DNA from: Curvivirga sp965219885
GTDB taxonomy: Bacteria; Pseudomonadota; Alphaproteobacteria; UBA8366; Aestuariispiraceae
Direction of reading: 5' to 3'
Assembly (NCBI RefSeq): GCF_965219885.1
Contig: NZ_CBDCOT010000008.1
Location: 496,001 to 560,000 of the forward strand
DNA: 64,000 nt
Under the pieces are notes generated by a model, which saw only the letters and a list, made by a program, of their open reading frames with translations, searched no databases and was not told the origin of the DNA. Both the position numbers and the translations under genes were made by a program. The stretch's first letter is position 1; each line of letters opens with the position of its first letter. This document shows, piece by piece, positions 16,162 through 25,236 of the stretch.

Positions 16162-18357
16162 TCACTTTTCCATTTTCTTTTTATCAATCAGCATTCGTAT
16201 ACGATGCACCATATCTTCTGTGCGATAGGGTTTGGTAATTAGATAAGGGCTCCACTTCTTACCAATTTCGGTGTCCTTCATATCTTTTGTAAAACCCGAT
16301 GCCAAGAGTACTGAAATATTAGTATTAACTGATTTCGCATACTCAGCCAGCTCAAAACCTGAGGTTTTCCCAGGCATCACAACATCTGTGAAGATAACTT
16401 GTATATCGGGATTTATATTTAAATATGCAATAGCCTCATCACCTGTTGAGGCCGTTAGAACGTTATAACCATGCCCTTCCAAAACATCCTTTGCCACCTC
16501 GACCAATTCGTCTTCATCATCCACAACCAAAATGGTTTCGTTGCCATCAGTGGCATTATAAGTCGAGTTTTCCTCCTCCACCTTCTCACTGATATCTTTT
16601 GAAGAACGTGGTAGATAAATTTTAAAGGCTGTCCCCATTCCCAATTCTGAATATACCGAAATGTAGCCATTGGACCTTTGAACAAATCCATAAACCATTG
16701 AAAGGCCAAGACCAGTCCCTTTGCCTTGCTCTTTGGTTGTAAAGAATGGCTCAAAAACCTTCTCTCGTAATTGGGATGGCATCCCTTGCCCGTTATCAGA
16801 AACAACGATCTCCACATATTCACCGGGCTCAATACGGCTTTTATGACTTAGATATGTTTTATCAAAGGTAATATTACGCGTGGAAACTATGATCTCCCCA
16901 CCTTCTGGCATCGCATCGCGCGCATTCACAGATAGATTGATAATTGCATCTTCGAAATCACTAGTGTCCACATCCACATGCCATAAAGCAGGCGCAAGTT
17001 TGGTTTCCATCTTAACTTTTGAGGTTAAGGAACGACTAACCAGCTCGTTAAGATCAACGATAAGCTGGTTCAGTTCAACCGTCTTAACTTCATGTGCGGC
17101 TCGACGGGAAAAACCTAATAAGCGACGCGTGAGGCTAGCCCCTCTTAACGCAGCTTTTTGCGCTTTATCTAACAAACGACGAGCTTTTGTCCCTTCTTCC
17201 AAATGACGCATCATCAAATCATGATTTCCGACAATAATTCCCAGTAAATTATTGAAATCATGGGCAATACCGCCTGTTAACTCCCCAACAGCCTCCATTT
17301 TTTGGCTATGACGTAAAGCTTCTTCCGTACGTTTTGATTCTGTAATATCCGTTCGAACCGAAATATAGCCAGTAATCATTGTACTATTTGACCCGCGATA
17401 TAGGGGCATCACAGTTGAAGAAACCCAATATAGAGATCCATCTTTCGCTTTATTACAGACTTCTCCCTGCCAAACCTTTCCTGAAGTAATTGTTTCCCAG
17501 AATACTTTAAAAAACTCGTCGGAATGGTGATCAGATTTTAAGATGCGATGATTTTGACCAATTAGTTCTTCACGATCATATTTTGAAATCTCACAAAACT
17601 TGTCATTCACATATGTAATACGACCTGCTTGATCCGTTTCCGCCACGATCGCATGTTCATCTAAAATTCTTTGATGTTCCTTTAAGCGATCCATTGTCGA
17701 TAGCAATTCTTTATCTTGCGCTAACAACTGTTCCGACATAAGACGCCTTGCTTGCATGTCACGCAAAATCACCCCGACCAATGCCAACACCGGACTAAAC
17801 AGGAAAAACATAGGTAGGCCGATTTGTACAAATACTTTCATCCATATTTGCAATGGCAAACTAAATAAAAGCAGGAAAATCATACCATGGATTGCTGCCC
17901 CCAATATCAGTAGATTTTGTCCAGATAACTTAATTCTTCCACTATGGCTTAAATGTTGAAACGCCCAAGCAAAACCAAAACTAATCCAAATAGCTAACGT
18001 ACCAAACAAAGCGCCGTCGCCACCCAGTGCAAGACGATAAATAGAGGTAAAGAACGCCACAATCGCGCCGGACAAAGGTCCTCCGAATAGGGTAGTAATT
18101 GCGATAACCACAGAGCGCGCATCAAGAAGGTAACCGGGCGACATCAAAATCGGCGTGCTCATGCACAAGATCGCGATCGTCCCCAATCCAATGCCGAAAC
18201 AGAGATTTCGATATACTTCTAGCTTTCCGATAAATTTCTTATCGATAAACCCAAAAAATATCACGAGGACAAAAAGAAAAGAACTCTGTTGTGTCAGCTC
18301 CAGCAAAATGCGCGTGACATCATCAGTATCAGCCAAGACTGCGAATACGGATTCCAC
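16162..18357 (-). CDS. Hybrid sensor histidine kinase (5TM-PAS-HisKA-HATPase-REC)
   Basis: 731 residues. Residues 20-200 are a 5TMR-LYT-like membrane domain (FGGPLSGAIVAFFTSIYRLALGG). Residues 230-345 are a PAS domain with PAC-like end (TDITESKRTEE). The phospho-acceptor is H366 in GGIAHDFNN; the ATPase has an N-box (SVNARDAMPEGG), DNGQGMP, and GKGTGLGLSMVYGF. A C-terminal receiver carries D658 (FTDVVMPG). The start is GTG, supported by AGGAG six bases upstream. It forms an operon with the REC-EAL gene. Known 5TMR-LYT domains sense small ligands at the membrane; the ligand here is unknown. Confidence 0.93.
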   Translation of the reverse strand: MESVFAVLADTDDVTRILLELTQQSSFLFVLVIFFGFIDKKFIGKLEVYRNLCFGIGLGTIAILCMSTPILMSPGYLLDARSVVIAITTLFGGPLSGAIVAFFTSIYRLALGGDGALFGTLAIWISFGFAWAFQHLSHSGRIKLSGQNLLILGAAIHGMIFLLLFSLPLQIWMKVFVQIGLPMFFLFSPVLALVGVILRDMQARRLMSEQLLAQDKELLSTMDRLKEHQRILDEHAIVAETDQAGRITYVNDKFCEISKYDREELIGQNHRILKSDHHSDEFFKVFWETITSGKVWQGEVCNKAKDGSLYWVSSTVMPLYRGSNSTMITGYISVRTDITESKRTEEALRHSQKMEAVGELTGGIAHDFNNLLGIIVGNHDLMMRHLEEGTKARRLLDKAQKAALRGASLTRRLLGFSRRAAHEVKTVELNQLIVDLNELVSRSLTSKVKMETKLAPALWHVDVDTSDFEDAIINLSVNARDAMPEGGEIIVSTRNITFDKTYLSHKSRIEPGEYVEIVVSDNGQGMPSQLREKVFEPFFTTKEQGKGTGLGLSMVYGFVQRSNGYISVYSELGMGTAFKIYLPRSSKDISEKVEEENSTYNATDGNETILVVDDEDELVEVAKDVLEGHGYNVLTASTGDEAIAYLNINPDIQVIFTDVVMPGKTSGFELAEYAKSVNTNISVLLASGFTKDMKDTEIGKKWSPYLITKPYRTEDMVHRIRMLIDKKKMEK

Positions 18358-18431
18358 CGTTTTCTCCTAAAAAAGATCAGACGTCACCATCCCTTACATC
18401 GATCTTTTCGGTTCGGTATTTTTGAAATAGG

Positions 18432-18458
18432 AGCGCCAGCTTTATCTGGCGCTTTTTA
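18432..18458 (+). terminator. Plus-strand terminator-like hairpin with no plus-strand gene
   Basis: AGCGCCAG and CTGGCGCT pair around CTTTAT and are followed by TTTTATATATTTT on the plus strand. All flanking genes (chemoreceptor and kinase) run on the minus strand, where no T-run follows the stem. It could still cap the chemoreceptor mRNA, or terminate an antisense transcript arising within the kinase gene. Confidence 0.55.
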
Positions 18459-18464
18459 TATATT

Positions 18465-19613
18465 TTATACGACTTTCTTAACTTCAACTAAGAAGTCATC
18501 TACAATATTAGAAAGACTTTGCGATTGATCTTTCAAATCAGAAGACGATTGGCTCACTTCACCCGCGGCCTGCCCTGTTTCTTGAGCAGCCTTAGTCACC
18601 ATAGAAATATTCGTTGTCACTTCCGCCGTACCCGCCGAGGCTTCTTCGATATTTCTGGTAATTTCATTTGTCGCTGCTGATTGCTGTTCAACAGCGGCTG
18701 AAATTGATGAGTTCGCAGAATTAATCAAACTTACTTTTTCGGAAATATTATGTATCCCATCAACAGTGATATCGGTAGCTTCCTGAATGTTTTTCACGTA
18801 GTTTCCAATATCCGCAGTCGCCTGCCCTGTTTGATTAGCGAGGTTTTTCACCTCATTCGCAACCACCGCAAATCCCTTACCAGCTTCTCCTGCACGCGCA
18901 GCCTCAATAGTTGCATTCAACGCCAACAGGTTTGTTTGGTCTGCGATATCATTAATAATGCTCACTGCATTTACAATTTGATCTGCCGCTTGTTTCAGAT
19001 CATCCACCTGGTTAGCGACTTTTGATGAAACCTCAGCAGCTTCATTCGCCACATTCGACGCATTCATAACCTGACCGGAAATTTCGTTGATCGCGCTTGT
19101 TAATTCGTCAGAAGCCGCAGCCACCGTTTGAACATTTACCGCAGCTTCTTCTGCAGCGGCGGCCACTGCAGTTGCCTGCTGACTTGTCGAATTAGCAATA
19201 TTCTGCATAGAAGATGCTGAATTATCCAGTTCTGATGAAGCAGACGAAACAGTCGAAACAACGCCACCGACATTATTTTCAAAATGTTCTAGCGCAACTT
19301 CAAAACTATCAACACGTGATTTCATACTATCCAACGCATTATTTACGGTACGGCTCGCATTCAAAAAAGCACCATCCATACTTGTTTCAACAATCTTCCG
19401 GTAATATTGAGAATTGCTGACATGCTCCATAGCGGCTGCACTTTCACGCAGATAGGCATCTGAACGGTCAATGAGATCATTAATTCGATGCAAAAGAATT
19501 CCCATATCTCCTTTCGCATCAATATTTGTCAAACGCGCCTCAAAATCACCATTAATTGCACGCTCTAACACCGCAATTGCGCGTTTTATATCCCGATTAT
19601 TTCCAAACATCAT
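18465..19613 (-). CDS. Soluble methyl-accepting chemotaxis protein
   Basis: 382 residues with no membrane segment. An N-terminal helical part (MMFGNNRDIKRAIAVLERAINGDF) resembles a HAMP-like linker. The rest is an MA signalling hairpin with the tip sequence ADQTNLLALNATIEAARAGEAGKGFAVVANEVKNLA, split here by the minus-strand reading only; it couples to CheA/CheW. Its ATG follows directly on the stop of the PAS gene, with GGGAG from the end of that gene as ribosome site, so the two are co-translated. It probably receives the sensory signal from that PAS partner. Confidence 0.92.
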   Translation of the reverse strand: MMFGNNRDIKRAIAVLERAINGDFEARLTNIDAKGDMGILLHRINDLIDRSDAYLRESAAAMEHVSNSQYYRKIVETSMDGAFLNASRTVNNALDSMKSRVDSFEVALEHFENNVGGVVSTVSSASSELDNSASSMQNIANSTSQQATAVAAAAEEAAVNVQTVAAASDELTSAINEISGQVMNASNVANEAAEVSSKVANQVDDLKQAADQIVNAVSIINDIADQTNLLALNATIEAARAGEAGKGFAVVANEVKNLANQTGQATADIGNYVKNIQEATDITVDGIHNISEKVSLINSANSSISAAVEQQSAATNEITRNIEEASAGTAEVTTNISMVTKAAQETGQAAGEVSQSSSDLKDQSQSLSNIVDDFLVEVKKVV

Positions 19614-20147
19614 TTATCTCCCCAATGAAAGCATCAACTCGTTGAAGCCCATTCCCGTTTGATCCAATAAATCCAATACCGCTTGCACTGCATTTTCCAT
19701 CCCTTCCTTGGGGCTGGAGGCTGCTTTCTCAACAGCTAACAGATCTTTATATAATGGAATGATTTTTTCTTCGATCAATGATCTGTTTGGTTTGCGACGA
19801 CTACTGTGATACCCGACCAACTTACCTGAAGTATCAAAACTTGGAGTTATATGTGCAAATACCCAATAATGATCGCCATTTTTTGAACGATTATTTACAT
19901 AGGCAAACACTTCTTCTCCTGCAGCCAAAGTATCCCAAACTAACTTAAAAGCTGCACGTGGCATTTCGGGATGCCTAATAATATTATGCTGCTTGCCTAG
20001 AGATTCTTTCTCGGAAAAACCAGCCATCTTGTAAAAGGTATCGTTACCATATGTAATTTTACCGGCTAGGTCCGTCTTTGTAACTATGATTTCATTTTCA
20101 TCAAAGGTGCGTTCCACACCTGTAAGATGAGGATTGCCGTATAACAC
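19614..20147 (-). CDS. PAS-domain protein, Aer-like sensor half
   Basis: 177 residues. Residues 10-125 are one PAS domain with the Aer-type motifs GKITYGNDTFYKMAGF, IIRHPEMPR and NRSKNGDHYWVFAH. E. coli Aer uses this fold to hold FAD and report redox state. The start is GTG with GGGGG upstream. The C-terminal 50 residues are helical with no output domain. Because it abuts the soluble chemoreceptor gene end to start, the pair looks like Aer split into sensor and signaller. Flavin binding is inference. Confidence 0.85.
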   Translation of the reverse strand: MLYGNPHLTGVERTFDENEIIVTKTDLAGKITYGNDTFYKMAGFSEKESLGKQHNIIRHPEMPRAAFKLVWDTLAAGEEVFAYVNNRSKNGDHYWVFAHITPSFDTSGKLVGYHSSRRKPNRSLIEEKIIPLYKDLLAVEKAASSPKEGMENAVQAVLDLLDQTGMGFNELMLSLGR

Positions 20148-20292
20148 GTAATTGCCCCCACTAAATCTTTAAAACAAATTCGATGGATTAATAACTATCG
20201 AAATTATTTATCGCTTTCGAGATATTAGATCAGAACTACAAAAAGAACAGCCTAAAATAAAAAAAATATTTTATATCAGCAGTTTATCATAA

Positions 20293-20353
20293 ACAAAGAA
20301 AAGCCCCGAAACATCCCAATCTTTCGTGAAAGATAACATAATGTTTCGAGGCT
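20293..20353 (-). terminator. Nested-hairpin terminator of fbaA
   Basis: On the minus strand a 13-base arm (20341-20353) pairs with 20302-20314, GCCTCGAAACAT against ATGTTTCGGGGC, and encloses a perfect inner hairpin (ATCTTTC/GAAAGAT, 20319-20334). It is followed by TTTTCTTTGTTT. The inner hairpin is unusual but the overall form is a strong intrinsic terminator. Confidence 0.8.
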
Positions 20354-20391
20354 GTATAGATTATTGGTTACTTTTCACAACCAAAAGTAAT

Positions 20392-21468
20392 TTATTTTGT
20401 CGCGGATCTACCAACGGATCCAAGATCCGCAAATGCTTCATCCAAACGTTCAGCCATACCTTTTTCACCAGCGCGTAACCATTTACGTGGATCATAAAAT
20501 TTCTTCTGAGGGTTACCCGTTTCAGGATCAATTTGATGATGGAAAGCCACATTATTTTCTTCTACATAAGCGCCAACGGCTTCGGAAAATGCGAATTGTG
20601 TATCCGTATCAATATTCATCTTAAACACACCATATTCGATAGCAGCAGCAATCTTGTCTTTTTCAGAACCTGATCCACCGTGGAATACCAAATCCAACGG
20701 ATTGTGATCGGTACCTTTTTCTTTCGCTACTAATTCTTGTGATGCCTTCAAGATCTCTGGACGAAGTTTCACATTACCAGGCTTATAGACGCCATGCACG
20801 TTACCAAAAGAAGCAGCAACTGTGAAATGACCTAAATGATTCAATCGATTATAGGCTTCTAAAACGTCTTCAGGCTGCGTATATAATTTTGCATTATCCA
20901 TCTGATCTTCATCGATATCAGACCCAACACCATCTTCTTCACCACCAGTTACACCTAGTTCAATTTCCAAACTCATACCAATCTTAGCCATGCGTTCAAG
21001 AACACGTGCGCTTTCAGAAAGATTGAATTCCAGATCATCTTCAGACAAATCAAGCATATGGGAAGTAAATAATGGCTTACCATGTTTTTCATAATAAGCT
21101 TCACCATGATCTAGTAATGCTTCGATCCATGGGATCAAAGAACGGTTCGCATGATCTGTGTGAAGAACGACTGCCACACCATAATGTTCCGCTAACAAAT
21201 GAACATGCTGTGCAGCAGAAACTGCGCCAAGGACTTTCGCCTGAAAACTATCTTCTAAAGCCGCCCCAGCGTAGAATTGCGCTCCACCATTCGATAATTG
21301 AATGATCACATCTGATTCGTTTTTTGCCGCTGCTTCTAAAACAGCATTTAAGGAACTGGTACCGACAATATTCACCGCGGGTAATGCAAAACCACCTGCC
21401 TTACAGTGATCAACCAAAGCTTTATAATCTTCACCATAAACAACACCCGGCTTTAATTTTAAGCTCAT
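20392..21468 (-). CDS. fbaA: Class II fructose-bisphosphate aldolase
   Basis: 358 residues, the size and sequence type of E. coli FbaA (class IIA, zinc). It cleaves fructose 1,6-bisphosphate to dihydroxyacetone phosphate and glyceraldehyde 3-phosphate. Visible are VLHT-D105-H106 (zinc and proton relay), EIELGVTGGEEDGV, SFGNVHGVYKPGNVKL, VFHGGSGS and the phosphate loop around KMNIDTDTQ. ATG is preceded by AAGGA. Single transcription unit with its own terminator. Confidence 0.96.
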   Translation of the reverse strand: MSLKLKPGVVYGEDYKALVDHCKAGGFALPAVNIVGTSSLNAVLEAAAKNESDVIIQLSNGGAQFYAGAALEDSFQAKVLGAVSAAQHVHLLAEHYGVAVVLHTDHANRSLIPWIEALLDHGEAYYEKHGKPLFTSHMLDLSEDDLEFNLSESARVLERMAKIGMSLEIELGVTGGEEDGVGSDIDEDQMDNAKLYTQPEDVLEAYNRLNHLGHFTVAASFGNVHGVYKPGNVKLRPEILKASQELVAKEKGTDHNPLDLVFHGGSGSEKDKIAAAIEYGVFKMNIDTDTQFAFSEAVGAYVEENNVAFHHQIDPETGNPQKKFYDPRKWLRAGEKGMAERLDEAFADLGSVGRSATK

Positions 21469-21716
21469 CGCCCATTCCTTTCACGTCTGATCGACTTTAT
21501 TGACCCCAATCGCCACACATATAATCTATGCGTAAAATCTGCCTTCATATGCCCTAAAACATACCAATAAAGCAAGATTCAAATCGCAAATTGGCCCTGA
21601 TCTGAAATTAAAACTCTGTTAAAGCAATGAAATAATAGAATTCGTTGTCTAATCGCTGAAAAAAGCTAAAATAGAAGCAAGACATTCAACGAGATTTTAG
21701 AGCGAATCGAAACAAT

Positions 21717-22643
21717 ATGACTGAGATTCATTTTGACCAAAGCAAATCACAAAACACAGATCGTGTTTCAGTGACATTCGATTTGCACTATCATACAAAT
21801 ATCTATCGTTATTCTCCGTCCAAACGAGATCAACGTTTAGCCTTACATCGCCAATGTTTAAAAGAGACAAATGTAGATTTTGTTGCGTCCACCGAACACG
21901 GCTATAAATCGCCATTAGATGCTTATCTGTTTCTAAGAGACGCAACAGAGGGTCTTCATACGACAATTTTACCTGCCGTTGAGGCTGTTTCATCTGAAGG
22001 GGTTGATATTATTTATATCTTCCGTGATGAAGCAGATTTACGACGTGGATTAGATAAGCTCCCCCCTTTTGAATGGTCTGTGAACAATATGAACCGACTA
22101 CGTGATGATTTAGGCGCAATCACAAGTATTCCACACCCCTTCACGCCAGGAAAAACGGGCCTAGCCAACGCAGTAGGCGATAAACGTTTTATGGAGCTAC
22201 AAGAAGAAAGCGATTATGTGGAAATTCACAATGGGCTTAGTCTACACTTCCTAGAAAACGGTATTAAAGACGGCCAGTTGGTTGCACCACCTGCACTAAA
22301 ACGCAAAGTTAATTATACGTATCGCTTACCCAATGAATTTCGCCTAGATCATGTGGGCTGGTCTGTAAGTTCTGATGCACATTTTCCAACGCACCAAATG
22401 ATTGTCGGTACTGTCGATTTACCAGAAAACCATCAAACTATTCCAAATGACTGGTTTTCCTTCCTTCAACAGCGCCATAAATTTCGTAAAAAAGAAGTTC
22501 GTGAAAGCAATAAAAAACAATGGATGAATGTGTGGCATATGTTGCAAAGTGGCTATTGTACAATGGAAGAAGCTATCGAAAAAAGAGCACAAAAAAGTGG
22601 CTTAATTAAAGTTGCAGCTGATCGACATCCTGATGCCGCATAA
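21717..22643 (+). CDS. PHP-domain metal-dependent phosphoesterase-like protein
   Basis: 308 residues. The PHP metal-binding motifs appear in order: DLHYHTN, STEHGY, PHPF and SSDAHF. No polymerase or histidinol-phosphatase extension, so it belongs to the stand-alone PHP proteins, many of which are phosphatases or phosphodiesterases. It lies about 100 bases before a CDP-alcohol phosphatidyltransferase gene on the same strand, which suggests a role on a phosphorylated head group or lipid intermediate. That link is inference. The ribosome site is weak. Confidence 0.82.
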   Translation: MTEIHFDQSKSQNTDRVSVTFDLHYHTNIYRYSPSKRDQRLALHRQCLKETNVDFVASTEHGYKSPLDAYLFLRDATEGLHTTILPAVEAVSSEGVDIIYIFRDEADLRRGLDKLPPFEWSVNNMNRLRDDLGAITSIPHPFTPGKTGLANAVGDKRFMELQEESDYVEIHNGLSLHFLENGIKDGQLVAPPALKRKVNYTYRLPNEFRLDHVGWSVSSDAHFPTHQMIVGTVDLPENHQTIPNDWFSFLQQRHKFRKKEVRESNKKQWMNVWHMLQSGYCTMEEAIEKRAQKSGLIKVAADRHPDAA

Positions 22644-22748
22644 ACTTTCCGTGAAACTTTGATAAAATGGATGAGAAATTATTGTTTCATCCCTTCTGAT
22701 CAGATAAAAGCCCTATAATAGTTTTTCATATCAGGGCCTCATTTATCC

Positions 22749-23396
22749 ATGGATTACTTCAACGAAGATGAAAGAAAGAAGCAAAAGGAATTTGCAGCAT
22801 GGCGCGATCGTGCGCTCAATCCTGTGATCAAGTTATTTCTTACTCTTCGATTAAGCCCAAATCACATCACAATTATTGCTATTTTATGTCTGATCACAGG
22901 CGTCACCCTACCAACACAATTTGAATATTGGTGGGTTATTAGTATCTTACTATTTTCTTATTGTGTTCTGGATGGTTTTGATGGGCCGCTGGCGCGCCGA
23001 ATGGGTAAAGCCCATGAAGGCGGTGCAATGGTGGATATGGCCGCAGATCAAATCGGTGTTCCCTTAGTTGCTGCTGCAGGTGCATGGCATTGGGGGGTAG
23101 ACCCTTGGAGTGCAGTTATTTTTTCTGCCTCTTATATTTCCTTTATTATGCTGGCTGTCTATGCAAACCAACACCAGATCCAGCTCTGGACTTTTCTGCG
23201 TGTGAAATATTTCTATTATTTCCTCTATTGCAGCTCTGCCCTGATCCAATTCGAAATTTTAGTTTATGCAACATCGGCATTCGCTATTTACTACAGCTTC
23301 TTCTGTATTCATGCCTTGCAGCGTATATACAAGCATTTCGATCAATTACATGAGGCGAGTAAATCGGCTAATTCTGTAGAAGGAACAACCAAATGA
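22749..23396 (+). CDS. CDP-alcohol phosphatidyltransferase family membrane protein
   Basis: 215 residues. The family signature is complete: D78-G79-x2-A82-R83-x8-G92-x3-D96-x3-D100, with the segment starting VLDGFDGPLARRMG. About six hydrophobic segments follow the pattern of inner-membrane phospholipid synthases. The product is uncertain: phosphatidylglycerophosphate, phosphatidylinositol-type and other head groups use the same motif. The stop overlaps the start of the DUF2062 gene by four bases (ATGA). Confidence 0.88.
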   Translation: MDYFNEDERKKQKEFAAWRDRALNPVIKLFLTLRLSPNHITIIAILCLITGVTLPTQFEYWWVISILLFSYCVLDGFDGPLARRMGKAHEGGAMVDMAADQIGVPLVAAAGAWHWGVDPWSAVIFSASYISFIMLAVYANQHQIQLWTFLRVKYFYYFLYCSSALIQFEILVYATSAFAIYYSFFCIHALQRIYKHFDQLHEASKSANSVEGTTK

Positions 23397-24013
23397 GTTC
23401 CAATACACCAAAAGGTGTTTTGAAGAGGTTAAGACATCGTAAAAATAAAGAATTTTGGTGGTCGAAAGCTTTTCGATATCTTCACTATAAACTCATTATT
23501 CCGATTCAACGCGAAAAAGACTCACCACATCTTATTGCCTATAGTGTGATGATTGGACTTTTTGTCGGTTTCACACCAAGCGTTGGCATTCAAATGCCCG
23601 CTTTGTTTGTGATCTGGTGGATCGCCAAAAAGATCTTTAAGTTTAACTTTAGTCTTCTTATTGCAATTGCTTGGTCATGGTTTTCCAATGCAGCAACCAT
23701 GATTCCCCTCTATTATCTGTTTTACGCGACAGGTCGATTGATATTGCCAACTGATGAAGATGATTTTTCTTTTGAAGATTTCTCAAGCTATATCAGCAGT
23801 AATTTAAGCGCAGATGCAGGAATCGCAGAATCTTTTGAGTTTCTGATAGATTTAATAGAACTAGTTGGTTCAAGCCTGTTGATAGGCAGCCTTCCATGGG
23901 CAGTTGGATTGAGTTTACTGGGATATTGGTTATCACTTCGGGCGACACTAAGCTATCAAAGATTTCGCCAAGAACGTATGCTTAAAAAGCTCCATGAAAA
24001 AAGCGATCAATAA
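23393..24013 (+). CDS. DUF2062 membrane protein
   Basis: 206 residues. DUF2062 hallmarks are SPHLIAYSVMIGLFVGFTPSVGIQM near residue 45 and a later paired hydrophobic segment (LIGSLPWAVGLSLLGYWL). Three to four membrane segments with a positively charged N-terminus. The function is unknown. Translationally coupled to the phosphatidyltransferase gene by a four-base overlap. Its stop codon is the loop of the terminator. Confidence 0.87.
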   Translation: MSSNTPKGVLKRLRHRKNKEFWWSKAFRYLHYKLIIPIQREKDSPHLIAYSVMIGLFVGFTPSVGIQMPALFVIWWIAKKIFKFNFSLLIAIAWSWFSNAATMIPLYYLFYATGRLILPTDEDDFSFEDFSSYISSNLSADAGIAESFEFLIDLIELVGSSLLIGSLPWAVGLSLLGYWLSLRATLSYQRFRQERMLKKLHEKSDQ

Positions 24014-24028
24014 TTGATCGCTTTATTT
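24001..24028 (+). terminator. Bidirectional intrinsic terminator
   Basis: AAGCGATCAA (24001-24010) pairs with TTGATCGCTT (24014-24023); the loop TAA is the stop of the DUF2062 gene. TTTATTTCTT follows on the plus strand and TTTTTTC on the minus strand, so it serves both the lipid operon and the convergent aminotransferase gene. Confidence 0.88.
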
Positions 24029-24029
24029 C

Positions 24030-25184
24030 TTATCGTTTCCAATTTCTAAGAGCCTCAATAGCCCCTAAGATTTCATCATGCCCTGCAGCAAATGAGAAAC
24101 GCATGGTATGATGACCATTAAATGGATCAAAGTCTAACCCCGGTGTTACAGCCACCCCCGTCTCATTTAAGATACGTTGGCAGAAAGTAACCGAGTCATC
24201 TGTTAAATCAGATACATCCGCATATATATAAAAGGCACCATCTGAGGGAGCCAATTTATCAAATCCTAATTCTGGCAATGCGTTTAACAAAACTTCACGG
24301 TTTTTTGCATAATTACGAATATTCAGATCTAACTCTTCCTTTGCATCAAAAGCAGCAACAGCGGCAACCTGACTTAAAGTGGGTGCGGAAATGAATAAAT
24401 TTTGTGCCATAGACTCAATTTGGCGTTTTAAATCCTGCGGCATAACCAACCAACCAAGACGCCATCCAGTCATAGAAAAATACTTAGAAAAACTATTAAT
24501 AATCAAAGCATCTTTTGTATATGACAAGGCAGTTTGAAAACCACGCCCGTAACTAATACCTTGATAGATTTCGTCAGATACCAAACGAATATCATGTTCT
24601 TCACAGAAATCAATTAACGCCTTTAACTCGGCATCTTCCAACATGGTGCCACTTGGATTAGATGGACTTGCCAATATCAAACCATCTAACTTGCCATTTT
24701 GCAGAGCTTTATTAAGTAATTCTGGACTGGGTTGATATCTATCTTCTGGCCCAGTTTCTAACAATACTGGCTCAACACCTAACATATTCAAGATATGACG
24801 ATAACAGGGATATCCCGGAGCTGCGAGCGCAACTCTATCCCCTGGATCAAAAGCAGATAAGAAAGATAATAAAAATCCCGTTGATGATCCTGTCGTAATA
24901 ATAATATCTTCCGAAGAGACATCAACACCATAATCTTCCATGTAGTGAGACGCTATAGCGCTTCGTAATTCAGGAATTCCTAAGGCAACGGTGTAGCCTA
25001 TCTTATTAGTGTCCAAAGCATATTTAGCAGCCTCAATAACTTTCTTTGGGGCCCCTGTTCCAGGTTGTCCTACTTCTAAATGATAAACAGCTTGTTGACT
25101 TGCTTCTCGTTCGGCAGCCGCGCGCATAACTTCCATAACAATAAAAGCAGGCACATTGGAACGGCCAGATTGCTTTAACGCCAT
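24030..25184 (-). CDS. Class I/II PLP-dependent aminotransferase
   Basis: 384 residues, fold type I. Visible are LEVGQPGTGAPKKVIEAA at the N-terminus, the SPSNPSGTMLEDAEL strand-loop, DEIYQGISYG, the PLP lysine in NSFSKYFSMTGWRLGWLV, and the carboxylate-binding arginine region MRFSFA near the end. Substrate is probably an aspartate, aromatic or alanine-type amino acid; I cannot narrow it. It lies just downstream of the gamma-glutamyltransferase-like gene on the same strand (52 bases), so the two may be co-transcribed. Confidence 0.9.
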   Translation of the reverse strand: MALKQSGRSNVPAFIVMEVMRAAAEREASQQAVYHLEVGQPGTGAPKKVIEAAKYALDTNKIGYTVALGIPELRSAIASHYMEDYGVDVSSEDIIITTGSSTGFLLSFLSAFDPGDRVALAAPGYPCYRHILNMLGVEPVLLETGPEDRYQPSPELLNKALQNGKLDGLILASPSNPSGTMLEDAELKALIDFCEEHDIRLVSDEIYQGISYGRGFQTALSYTKDALIINSFSKYFSMTGWRLGWLVMPQDLKRQIESMAQNLFISAPTLSQVAAVAAFDAKEELDLNIRNYAKNREVLLNALPELGFDKLAPSDGAFYIYADVSDLTDDSVTFCQRILNETGVAVTPGLDFDPFNGHHTMRFSFAAGHDEILGAIEALRNWKR

Positions 25185-25236
25185 TTTCGTATCCTTAGAA
25201 AATAAGTAAATATAATTTGTCTAGACTAAGAATTGT

